Shown in pieces: positions 22,944-30,595 of a stretch of 64,000 nucleotides of DNA (positions are counted from its first letter, which is position 1; every line of letters begins with the position of its first letter). A program made the translations under genes and the position numbers. The notes beneath the pieces are model-generated. The model saw nothing but the letters and a program-made list of their open reading frames with translations. It made no database searches and was not told the DNA's origin. The stretch spans positions 1,984,001 through 2,048,000 of the forward strand of contig OY970376.1 of assembly GCA_963718755.1 (NCBI GenBank), written 5' to 3'. This stretch comes from VRUE01 sp963718755 (GTDB taxonomy: Bacteria; Actinomycetota; Thermoleophilia; Solirubrobacterales; 70-9).

Positions 22944-24308
22944 ATGGAGAGTTCCGTCAGCGCCGATGTCGCGGTCGTTGGCGCCGGGCTGTCCGGACTG
23001 CGGGCGGCGCGCGAGCTTGCCGATGCCGGTCTCGAGGTGGTCGTGCTCGAGGCGCGCGATCGGGTGGGGGGTCGGCTGCTCAACGCGACCGTCGGGGACG
23101 GGGTGACCGTCGACGTCGGCGGCCAATGGGTTGGCTCCGACCACACCCGGGTGCAGCGTCTCGCCGCCGAGCTGGGGATCGAGATCTTTCCCCAGCACGG
23201 CGCCGGCCGGAACCTGCTCGACCTCGACGGGAAGCGCCGCCGCTACCGCGGCACGATCCCGCGGGTCGACGCGCGCGGTCTCTGGGACCTGTTCATCGTC
23301 CGCCGTCGCCTCCATCGCCTGGCGCAGATCGTCGGCGCGGAGGAGCCGTGGGCGGCCGAGCGTGCCGCTGAGCTCGACGATGAAACGCTTGCCGAGTGGT
23401 GTGATCACAACGTGCGCAGCAAGATCGCCCGCGATCTGTTGGGTCTGGCCACGCGCACGGTCTGGGGCGAGGCGCCCGAGCAGCTCTCGATGCTCCACGT
23501 CCTCTTCTACGTCGCCGCTGCCGGCAGCTTCGACAAGCTGATCGACACCGAGGGTGGGGCGCAGCAGGACCGCCTCGACGGCGGTGCTCAGTTGCTGCCC
23601 CTCGGCCTCGCCGAATCGCTCGGCGACCGCGTGCGGCTCGGCGCTACGGTGCGGCGGATCGTCGACCACGGCGGCGGAGTCCGGATCACGGCCGACGGGG
23701 TCGAGGTCGAAGCCGAGCACGCGATCGTCGCCGTGCCCCCGGCGATTGCCGCCCGGATCGAGATCGACCCACTGCCACCGGGTCGCCCCGAGCTGGCCGA
23801 GCGCCTGCGCCCCGGCGCCCTGACCAAGTGCATGGCGCTCTACGAGGAGCCGTTCTGGCGTGAGGATGGCCTGAGCGGCGAGGCGGTCACCGACGCCGGG
23901 CCGGTCACCCTCACCTTCGACAGCTCCCCCCGCGACGGTTCAGCCGGGGTGCTGCTCGGTTTCGTCGGCGGCCCGGAGGCGCGCGAGCTGGCCGCGCTTC
24001 CCGTGGCCGAGCGCCGCGCCCCCGTCCTCGCCTGCTTCGAGCGCCTCTACGGAGCTCGTGCGGCGCGGCCGCTCGACTACGCCGAACAGACCTGGACCGA
24101 AGAGGAGTTCTCCGGTGGGGGACCGACCTCGAACTTCGGCCCGGGCGGTTGGACCGCGTCCGGTCCGGTGCTGCGCGAGCCCGCCGGTCGCGTCCACTGG
24201 GCCGGGACCGAGACCGCCACCGTGTGGAGCGGCTACATGGAGGGCGCCCTGCAGGCTGGGGAACGCGTTGCGTCCGAAGTGCTGGAAAGCAGCCGCACAA
24301 AGGGTTAG
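22944..24308 (+). CDS. flavin monoamine oxidase family protein
   Basis: A 454-residue FAD amine oxidase: ADVAVVGAGLSGLRAARELA plus E in VVLEARDRVGGR (dinucleotide fold and the RxGGR signature), GGQWVG, LDGGAQLLPLGLAESL, and the C-terminal FAD block GRVHWAGTETATVWSGYMEG. The enzyme oxidises amines to imines with release of H2O2. ATG 22944 follows a purine-rich AGGTGGGAGG; ATG 22905 inside the upstream inverted repeat would add 13 residues. The substrate is unknown. Confidence 0.9.
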   Translation: MESSVSADVAVVGAGLSGLRAARELADAGLEVVVLEARDRVGGRLLNATVGDGVTVDVGGQWVGSDHTRVQRLAAELGIEIFPQHGAGRNLLDLDGKRRRYRGTIPRVDARGLWDLFIVRRRLHRLAQIVGAEEPWAAERAAELDDETLAEWCDHNVRSKIARDLLGLATRTVWGEAPEQLSMLHVLFYVAAAGSFDKLIDTEGGAQQDRLDGGAQLLPLGLAESLGDRVRLGATVRRIVDHGGGVRITADGVEVEAEHAIVAVPPAIAARIEIDPLPPGRPELAERLRPGALTKCMALYEEPFWREDGLSGEAVTDAGPVTLTFDSSPRDGSAGVLLGFVGGPEARELAALPVAERRAPVLACFERLYGARAARPLDYAEQTWTEEEFSGGGPTSNFGPGGWTASGPVLREPAGRVHWAGTETATVWSGYMEGALQAGERVASEVLESSRTKG

Positions 24309-24352
24309 GGTCGCTTTACCACTCAGTTCCCCCACCAGAACGGAGTTCCCGC

Positions 24353-24859
24353 ATGGCTTACGAGATGAAGGTCCGTGGCACGCAGGACGAGGTGAAGATC
24401 CGCAGCCCCTGGGCTGTCGCTCTGCTGCCGTTCATCACCTTCGGCATCTACCACTTTGTCTGGTGGTACAAGATCAATCGCGAGCTGCGCGACTACGGCA
24501 AGGCCAAAGGCTACGACCTCGGTCAGAACCCGACCAACTCGCTGCTGGCGCTCATCCCCGGCTTCATCATCATCATCCCGCCGCTGGTCACCTACTGGCG
24601 CGGCACCAAGCGCGTGATGGGCGCCTCGCGCCTGGCCGGCAAGGAGCCGCTCAGCGGCTGGATCGCGATCATCCTCTATCTCCTGCTGTCGCCGGGGCTC
24701 TGGGCCTACATCCAGGTTTCGCTGAACGACATCTGGCGCGAGGAAGCCGATGCTCTGCCCGGCACCGAGCTGCCGCCGAGCCCATCCTCGGAGCTGCCGC
24801 CGCCGCTGTCGCAGGAGCAGCAGACTCCACAGGCTCCGCCGCCGGACCAGCAGCCCTAA
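24353..24859 (+). CDS. DUF4234 membrane protein
   Basis: A 168-residue protein with IRSPWAVALLPFITFGIYHFVWWYK, the defining DUF4234 segment (membrane helix followed by WWY and charged residues), then two or three more hydrophobic helices (LLALIPGFIIIIPPLVTYW, GWIAIILYLLLSPGLWAYIQ) and a Pro/Gln-rich C-terminal tail. It starts at ATG 24353, 44 bases after the amine oxidase. Role unknown. Confidence 0.85.
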   Translation: MAYEMKVRGTQDEVKIRSPWAVALLPFITFGIYHFVWWYKINRELRDYGKAKGYDLGQNPTNSLLALIPGFIIIIPPLVTYWRGTKRVMGASRLAGKEPLSGWIAIILYLLLSPGLWAYIQVSLNDIWREEADALPGTELPPSPSSELPPPLSQEQQTPQAPPPDQQP

Positions 24860-24869
24860 CCGGGGGGCC

Positions 24870-26237
24870 TCAGCCGCTGCACTCAGGCAGCCGTTTGGCC
24901 ACCGACCCGTTCGGCATCACCGTGTTGCAGAGGGTGACGCCGGACGGGAAGGGTGGGCTGACCTTGGCGCCGGCGAGCACCGCTTCGCTCAGGTCGGCCC
25001 CCGCGAGCCTTGCTCGGCGCAGGTCGGCGCCGACCAGGTCGGCCGAGCCCAGCCGCGCGCCGCGCAGGTCGGCGCGGCGCAGGTCGGCCCCCGTCAGGTT
25101 GGCCTCGCGAGCGTCGGCGCCGCGCAGGTCGGCGCGGCGCAGGTCGGCACTGACAAGGTCGGCCAGGGTGAGGTTGGCGCCGAAGAAACGTGCGTTGCGG
25201 AAGTTGGTATGCACCGCGGCGGCGCCGGCGAGGGAGGCGTGGCGCAGGTCGGCGTGACGCAGCGAGGCGAAGGAGAGGTTGCCAAAGGTGAGGTCGGCGT
25301 GGCGGAAGTCGCCGTGCGGCAGTCGTCCGTAGGAGAGGAAGGCGCCGGGCAGGTGGGCACCGCGCAGGTCAGCGTGGCTGCAGACCGTGGAGGGCGCGAC
25401 CGTGCAGCCGCTCACCTTAGCGCCGGGCAACGTCGGTGGCCTGCCGATTGCCGTGAGCACGGTGAAAAGGGCGCTCTCCGGCGGGAGCCTGATCGTCGGT
25501 CCCCGGTCGAGCGGCTGGGGAGACGGGCAGCGGTCGCGACGGTGGCGTAGTCGGCCGCCCGGCATGATCGTGTTGCAGAAGCGGGCGCCGTCGAGCTTGG
25601 CGGCGCGCAGATCGGCCTTGTGAAGATCGGTAAGCGAGAGATCGGCTCCACGCAGGTCAGCCCCGCGCAGGTCGGCCCCGGCGGCGAGGGCACCGGCAAG
25701 GTTTGCCTCGCGCAGATCGGCCGCGCGCAGATCGGCGCCGGTGAGGTCGGCGACGAAGAGCGTCGCTCCACGCAGGTTCACTCCCGGCGCCTGCATCGTG
25801 GCCAGGCCACCTAACGTGAGATCGGCCCCGCGCAGGTCGGCCCCGTCCAGGCGGGCATAGCTGGCGACAAGCGCCGCGGCTTTGGTCCGGCGCAAGTTGG
25901 AGCCCCTCAGGTCGGCGAAGGAGACGGTGGCCCCGGCGAGCGACGCACCACTCGCGCGCAGCGCCGGTAGCTTGGAGAACGGAAGCGTCGCCCCGGTCAG
26001 CCTCAGGTCCTCGAGGGCCGCCTGCGGGCAGGTTACGAAGGGTTCGAGGCTGCAGCCGCCGACGGTAGAGCCGACCTCCACCGTCCCCTCGCCGAAGGCG
26101 AGCAGCACCGGGTAGAAGGGGTTGCTCGGCGTTACCTCAACCGGCGCCGGGGCGGCGCTGGCGAGTCCCGGTGCAGTTAGTACGCCCGAAACAGCGATAG
26201 CAGCGATCGATATGAGAGCCAAGAGGCGCCGCCGCAT
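24870..26237 (-). CDS. secreted pentapeptide-repeat protein with two beta-helix domains
   Basis: A 455-residue protein with a signal peptide (cut near ASAAPAP, residues ~28-31) and two right-handed quadrilateral beta-helix blocks built of A(D/N)LxX repeats (GADLRGADL and similar). The two blocks, about residues 75-225 and 270-450, have the same plan: an opening Cys pair (GCSLEPFVTC, GCTVAPSTVC), the repeat helix, and a closing FCNTIMPGG...C or LCNTVMPNG...C unit. It is therefore a tandem duplication with conserved, probably disulfide-bonded caps. Cytoplasmic pentapeptide proteins can mimic DNA, but this one is exported, so that role is unlikely. The gene is convergent with DUF4234. Confidence 0.9.
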   Translation of the reverse strand: MRRRLLALISIAAIAVSGVLTAPGLASAAPAPVEVTPSNPFYPVLLAFGEGTVEVGSTVGGCSLEPFVTCPQAALEDLRLTGATLPFSKLPALRASGASLAGATVSFADLRGSNLRRTKAAALVASYARLDGADLRGADLTLGGLATMQAPGVNLRGATLFVADLTGADLRAADLREANLAGALAAGADLRGADLRGADLSLTDLHKADLRAAKLDGARFCNTIMPGGRLRHRRDRCPSPQPLDRGPTIRLPPESALFTVLTAIGRPPTLPGAKVSGCTVAPSTVCSHADLRGAHLPGAFLSYGRLPHGDFRHADLTFGNLSFASLRHADLRHASLAGAAAVHTNFRNARFFGANLTLADLVSADLRRADLRGADAREANLTGADLRRADLRGARLGSADLVGADLRRARLAGADLSEAVLAGAKVSPPFPSGVTLCNTVMPNGSVAKRLPECSG

Positions 26238-26299
26238 ACTTCGACACTACCCAGAGTCCCGTCTATGAATCCCACTCCCCCTCCGTACACTCGCGGGGC

Positions 26300-27289
26300 A
26301 TGGACCGCGCCCTGCTGACGCAGACCCTCGCCACTGCCGGTGAGCCTTCCTACCGGGCCTCCCAGATCTGGGAGTGGGTTGCCCGTGGGGCGCACTCTTA
26401 CGCGGAGATGACCAACCTGCCGGCCCCGTTGCGCGAGCGGCTCGAGCAGGCTGTTCCACTTTCGACGCTTGAGCTCCGCGCCGAGGCGAAGTCCGACGAC
26501 GGCACCGTGAAGGCGCTCTTCCACACCGCCGACGGGCGGCCAATGGAGGCGGTACTGATGCGCTACCGCGACGGCAGGCGCTCGGTCTGCCTCTCCTCGC
26601 AGTCGGGCTGCCCGCTCACCTGCAGCTTCTGCGCCACCGGGCAGATGAAGTTCGGGCGCAACCTGAGCGCCGATGAGATCCTCGACCAGGCGCTGCACTT
26701 CCGCCGCACTGAAGCGATCGACCACGTTGTCTTCATGGGCATGGGGGAGCCGACGATGAACCTCGACGCGGTGCTCGGCGCCTGCGAGCGGCTGCCCGAC
26801 CTCGGCGTCACTCACCGCCGCACGGCGATCTCCACCGTCGGCTGGGTGCCGGGGATCGACCGCCTCGCCGAGTGCCCGATGCCGCTCAGCCTCGCCCTCT
26901 CCCTGCACGCCCCCAACGACGGCCTGCGCTCGCAGCTGATGCCGGTCAACGATCGCTATCCGCTCGCCGAGGTCCTCGCTGCCTGCGAGCGTTACCGGGC
27001 CCAGCGCCGTCGCAACAAGGTCTTCGTCGAGTACGTGATGCTGGACGGGGTCAACGACCTGCCCGAGCACGCACGCGAGCTCGCCGCCCTGCTCGATCGC
27101 CGCGCCTACAAGGTCAATCTGATCCCCTACAACCCGACTGGCGCCTACGACGGCTCCTCGCCGGAGCGGATCGAGCGCTTCCGCGCGATCCTTGCCGAGC
27201 ACGGCCTCGGCGCCACCGTGCGCCTCACCCGCGGCCGCGACATCGAGGCGGCGTGCGGCCAGCTCGCCGCCACCGCGACGGTGGGCTAA
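26300..27289 (+). CDS. rlmN: 23S rRNA (adenine2503-C2)-methyltransferase RlmN
   Basis: A 329-residue radical-SAM methyltransferase that adds a methyl to C2 of A2503 in 23S rRNA (and A37 in some tRNAs). The 4Fe-4S motif CxxxCxxC is C104-C108-C111 (GCPLTCSFC), preceded by SVCLSSQSG; other blocks are YRASQIWEWV, VVFMGMGEPTMN, LALSLHAPND and VEYVMLDGVND. All match RlmN. It starts 60 bases from the divergent pentapeptide gene. The K+ channel gene follows almost directly. Confidence 0.95.
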   Translation: MDRALLTQTLATAGEPSYRASQIWEWVARGAHSYAEMTNLPAPLRERLEQAVPLSTLELRAEAKSDDGTVKALFHTADGRPMEAVLMRYRDGRRSVCLSSQSGCPLTCSFCATGQMKFGRNLSADEILDQALHFRRTEAIDHVVFMGMGEPTMNLDAVLGACERLPDLGVTHRRTAISTVGWVPGIDRLAECPMPLSLALSLHAPNDGLRSQLMPVNDRYPLAEVLAACERYRAQRRRNKVFVEYVMLDGVNDLPEHARELAALLDRRAYKVNLIPYNPTGAYDGSSPERIERFRAILAEHGLGATVRLTRGRDIEAACGQLAATATVG

Positions 27290-27302
27290 GTCGAGGTTGA
27301 AT

Positions 27303-28322
27303 GTGGCTGCGAGAGGAAGCCGGCTTCCGGTCGAACTGCCAGGCGGCGACGTCGGCCCACTGCGCAAGATCCTCGGCCGGCTCGCGATCGCCCTGGGGCT
27401 GATCGTCTTCGTCGCCCTTGTCTCCTACGCCGGTCGCGGCGGCTACGTCGACCCCGAGGGCGGCGGGATGAGCTTGCTCGACGCCTTCTATTACTCGACG
27501 GTGAGCATCACCACCACCGGCTACGGCGACATCCGGCCCGCCTCGGAGGGGGCTCGGTTGGTCACCACGGTGGTCGTCACCCCGGCCCGCGTCCTCTTCC
27601 TGATCCTGCTCGTCGGAACCACGTTGGAGATACTTGCCGAACGCAGCAGGGAGGCCTATCGACTCGGACGCTGGAGGAAGCGCTTGAAGGACCACACGAT
27701 CGTTTGCGGGTACGGGGTCAAGGGCCGCGCCGCCGTGCGCACCCTCCTCGACAAGGGGCTGCAGCCTGAGCAGATCGTCGCGATCGAGCCCAGCGCCGAG
27801 GGGCGTGCACGGGCCACCGCCGACGGGCTCGCCGTCGTCGCCGGCAGCGCCGCCAGGCAGGACGTGCTGAGCGAGGCCGGGATCGAGCGAGCCTCGGCGC
27901 TGGTCGTCGCCCCCGACCGCGACGACACCGCGGTGCTGATCACGCTCACCGCGCGTGAGCTGAACGCCGAGGCGACGATCGTCGCCGCCGTGCGCGAGGA
28001 AGAGAACGCCCATCTCCTCCACCAGGGCGGCGCCGACGCCGTGATCACCTCCTCCGGTGCCGCCGGCCGCCTGCTTGGACTCTCGACCCAGACGCCCCAG
28101 GTGACCGAGCTGATGGAGGACCTGCTGACTGTCGGCGAAGGCCTGGACCTCGTCGAGCGCCGCGTCGGCTCCGAGGACGCCGGGCCGAATCCGTTCCAGC
28201 CGGGGTCCGCGATAATGCTCGCGATCGTCCGCGACGGAGAGGTGATCCGCTTCGACGACGATCGGGCTGCGGACCTCCGTGAGGGCGACCAGGTGCTTGA
28301 GCTGTTCAGCCACCGCAGTTGA
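27303..28322 (+). CDS. two-transmembrane K+ channel with RCK (TrkA-N) domain
   Basis: MthK-type layout in 339 residues: membrane helix 1 (ILGRLAIALGLIVFVALVSY), pore helix, selectivity filter TTTGYGDI, membrane helix 2 (VVVTPARVLFLILLVGTT), then RCK N-terminal Rossmann domain (HTIVCGYGVKGRAAVRTLL, VVAGSAARQDVLSEAGIERA) and an RCK-C-like end. Such channels conduct K+ and are gated by nucleotides or Ca2+ at the cytoplasmic ring. GTG 27303 is taken as start (TTG 27297 is equally near the SD-like GTCGAGG); the longer frame runs into rlmN and is not coding. Confidence 0.88.
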   Translation: MAARGSRLPVELPGGDVGPLRKILGRLAIALGLIVFVALVSYAGRGGYVDPEGGGMSLLDAFYYSTVSITTTGYGDIRPASEGARLVTTVVVTPARVLFLILLVGTTLEILAERSREAYRLGRWRKRLKDHTIVCGYGVKGRAAVRTLLDKGLQPEQIVAIEPSAEGRARATADGLAVVAGSAARQDVLSEAGIERASALVVAPDRDDTAVLITLTARELNAEATIVAAVREEENAHLLHQGGADAVITSSGAAGRLLGLSTQTPQVTELMEDLLTVGEGLDLVERRVGSEDAGPNPFQPGSAIMLAIVRDGEVIRFDDDRAADLREGDQVLELFSHRS

Positions 28323-28382
28323 ACCCGGTACGCAGGCGAGCGCAGGCAGCGACTGGCCGGTCAGCCAGCTAGCATCCGGAGA

Positions 28383-29813
28383 ATGCCGGCAGAGACCGCC
28401 GTACCCATCGCCAAACCGCGCCAGATGTCCGACAACCCGGTGCGACGGGTGGCCGAAGACATCCGCGCCGAGTGGCGGGGGAGGGGCAAATACCCGCCTG
28501 GGCCGAGCGACTTCAGCCTCGCTCGCACTCATCAGATTGCCCACGACCCGTTGCCGCTCCTGCTCTCCAACTACGAAGAGCACGGCCCGATCTTCAGCCT
28601 GCGCCTGCTCCACACGCGGGTTGTATTCATGCTCGGCCCGGAGGCCAACAACTTCATCACCGTCGCCCATCCGGAGAACTTCCACTGGCGGGAGTCGAGC
28701 TTCGGCGACCTGATCCCGCTGCTCGGCGACGGTCTGCTGACGATCGACGACGACTACCACGACCGGGCGCGGGCGATCATGATGCCGGCCTTCCATCGCC
28801 GTCAGCTGACCGCGTCGGTCGATGCGATGGTGATCGAGGCCCAGGCGGCGATCGTCGTGCTGCGCCCCGGCGCTGTCGCCGACGTCTACGACTGGATGCG
28901 CAACCTGGCGATGCGGATCGCGATGCGTGCCCTGCTCGGGCTCGACCCCGACGAAGCCGGCAAGGGCGCCGCCGCAGCCGAGCACTTCGAGCGCGCGCTC
29001 GGCTTCTACGGCATCGATTACCCGCTGCGGCTGCTGCGCGGTCCGGGCTCCCCCTGGCGCAAGCTGAACGCCTCGCGGCAAGTGCTCGACGAGATCGTCT
29101 TCGGCGAGATCGAGCGGCGGCGGGCCGCGCCCGACGACGCGCGCCAGGACATTCTCAGCCTCCTGCTCGGAGCCCGCGGCGAGGCCGGCGAGGCGTTCAC
29201 CGACCGTGAGGTGCGCGACCAGGTGATGACCCTGATGTTCGCCGGCCATGACACCTCGACCTCGACCCTCACCTTCATGATGCACGAGCTGGCCCGCCAT
29301 CCCGACGTGGCCGAGCGGCTCTGCGAGGAGCAGGACAGGGTGCTCGGTGGCGAGCCTCCCAGCGTCGACTCGCTAGAGCAGATGCCCTATCTCGACATGG
29401 TCCTCGACGAGGTGTTGCGGCTCTACCCGCCCGCCTGGATCGGGCCGCGCCGCGCCGTGCGCGACTTCGAGTTCGGCGGCTACACCGTCCCCAGGGAGGC
29501 TTACGTCAATTACTGCTCGTGGGCCAGCCACCGCATCCCGGAGGTCTTCCCGGACCCCGAGGCGTTCATCCCCGAGCGCTTCACCCGCGAGCGCAAGGCG
29601 GCGCTTCCGCGCGGCGCCTACGTCCCCTTTGGCGCGGGCCAGCGGATCTGCATCGGCAAGCGCTTCGGCCAGACCGAGGTGAAGCTGGTGGCGACGATGC
29701 TGCTGCAGCGGCTTCGCCTCGACGCTCTCCCGGGCCGCACGATGACGGTGCGGCAGATGCCGACCCTCTCGCCACGGGGCGGTCTGGAGATGCGCGTACT
29801 GCCCCGGGCCTGA
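28383..29813 (+). CDS. cytochrome P450
   Basis: A 476-residue P450: I-helix AGHDTS (287-292) for oxygen activation, K-helix ExxR (E343-R346 in DEVLRLYPP), PERF at ~397-400, and haem-ligand loop FGAGQRICIG with Cys423. The proline-rich YPPGPSDF near residue 37 resembles the hinge of class II-like or CYP102/CYP4-like bacterial enzymes. No ferredoxin or reductase gene is adjacent, so redox partners are elsewhere. The substrate is unknown. Confidence 0.93.
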   Translation: MPAETAVPIAKPRQMSDNPVRRVAEDIRAEWRGRGKYPPGPSDFSLARTHQIAHDPLPLLLSNYEEHGPIFSLRLLHTRVVFMLGPEANNFITVAHPENFHWRESSFGDLIPLLGDGLLTIDDDYHDRARAIMMPAFHRRQLTASVDAMVIEAQAAIVVLRPGAVADVYDWMRNLAMRIAMRALLGLDPDEAGKGAAAAEHFERALGFYGIDYPLRLLRGPGSPWRKLNASRQVLDEIVFGEIERRRAAPDDARQDILSLLLGARGEAGEAFTDREVRDQVMTLMFAGHDTSTSTLTFMMHELARHPDVAERLCEEQDRVLGGEPPSVDSLEQMPYLDMVLDEVLRLYPPAWIGPRRAVRDFEFGGYTVPREAYVNYCSWASHRIPEVFPDPEAFIPERFTRERKAALPRGAYVPFGAGQRICIGKRFGQTEVKLVATMLLQRLRLDALPGRTMTVRQMPTLSPRGGLEMRVLPRA

Positions 29814-29973
29814 GGCAGAGCGCCGGATTCGTCTTCGCCCACACATACCAACCGCATGACGGGAGCGAGAATCTCGCCCCGCTCGAGCTGTTCGCCGATC
29901 TCAACCCGATGCGAGGTGGAAAGGGGCTGCCGACGGGGTAGTAGGCGCGAAACCCGATCCCAAGGAGACGATC

Positions 29974-30573
29974 ATGCATACGAGCAGACCCTCTCGCCGC
30001 CTGGCGGTAATCGGTTCCGTGGTCGCGATCGCAGCTCTCGCGTTCACCGCGATCGCCCTCGCCACCACCGGAGCCGGTGTTTCGAAAGCGCCCAAAGTTA
30101 AAGTCAAGTGCCCGACCAGCGTCCTCAGCGGCAAAAAGGTGACCTGCCGGCTGTTCGGCAAATTGCCGCAGGGCCCGAAGGGCGATCAGGGGTCAAGGGG
30201 GCCGAAAGGGCAGAAAGGCGAGAAAGGTGCGCGGGGAGAGGCCGGGCCCAAAGGGGCGGCCGGTGCGGCCGGGGTCTCCGGCTACGAGGTCGTCAACCAG
30301 ACCTTCAAAGAAGTCTTCATCGAGAACAGCGGCGGCATGCGCGGCCTCAGCGAAGTCAAAACCGTCAGCTGCCCAGCCGGCAAGCGCGTAATCGGCGGCG
30401 GAACCAACCTCGGCACCAACCCGACCCAGAACGGTCAGCAGCGCCAGGTCACCGTCTCGCTCAGCGGTCCGAACGGAGCTGGCAACGCCTGGTCTGTACA
30501 GCTCTTCAACAACTCGACGACGATCGACACCTCGATCGACCTGCAGGTCTACGCAATCTGCGCCAGCGCCTAA
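29974..30573 (+). CDS. secreted protein with short collagen-like repeat
   Basis: A 199-residue protein with a signal/anchor (RRLAVIGSVVAIAALAFTAIA), a short Cys-containing segment (VKCPTSVLSGKKVTC), about ten Gly-X-Y triplets (residues ~67-100, rich in GPKG, GEKG, GARG), and a C-terminal domain with VSCPAGKRVIGGGTN and VYAICASA. The C-terminal pattern is frequent in exported proteins of Solirubrobacterales. Collagen triplets suggest trimerisation on the cell surface. A strong ribosome site (AAGGAGA) precedes the ATG. The stop codon lies in the loop of a terminator hairpin. Confidence 0.88.
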   Translation: MHTSRPSRRLAVIGSVVAIAALAFTAIALATTGAGVSKAPKVKVKCPTSVLSGKKVTCRLFGKLPQGPKGDQGSRGPKGQKGEKGARGEAGPKGAAGAAGVSGYEVVNQTFKEVFIENSGGMRGLSEVKTVSCPAGKRVIGGGTNLGTNPTQNGQQRQVTVSLSGPNGAGNAWSVQLFNNSTTIDTSIDLQVYAICASA

Positions 30574-30588
30574 GCGGCGCTGGCGCAG
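30558..30588. terminator. hairpin over the collagen-like gene stop codon
   Basis: CTGCGCCAGCGCC (30558-30570) pairs perfectly with GGCGCTGGCGCAG (30576-30588); the loop TAAGC holds the stop codon. It is placed between convergent genes and so could end transcription from both sides. Confidence 0.65.
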
Positions 30589-30595
30589 TGCGGCG

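Noticed and set aside
27225..29300. 691-codon open frame on the minus strand
   Set aside because: Antisense shadow of the K+ channel and P450 genes, both with unmistakable motifs.
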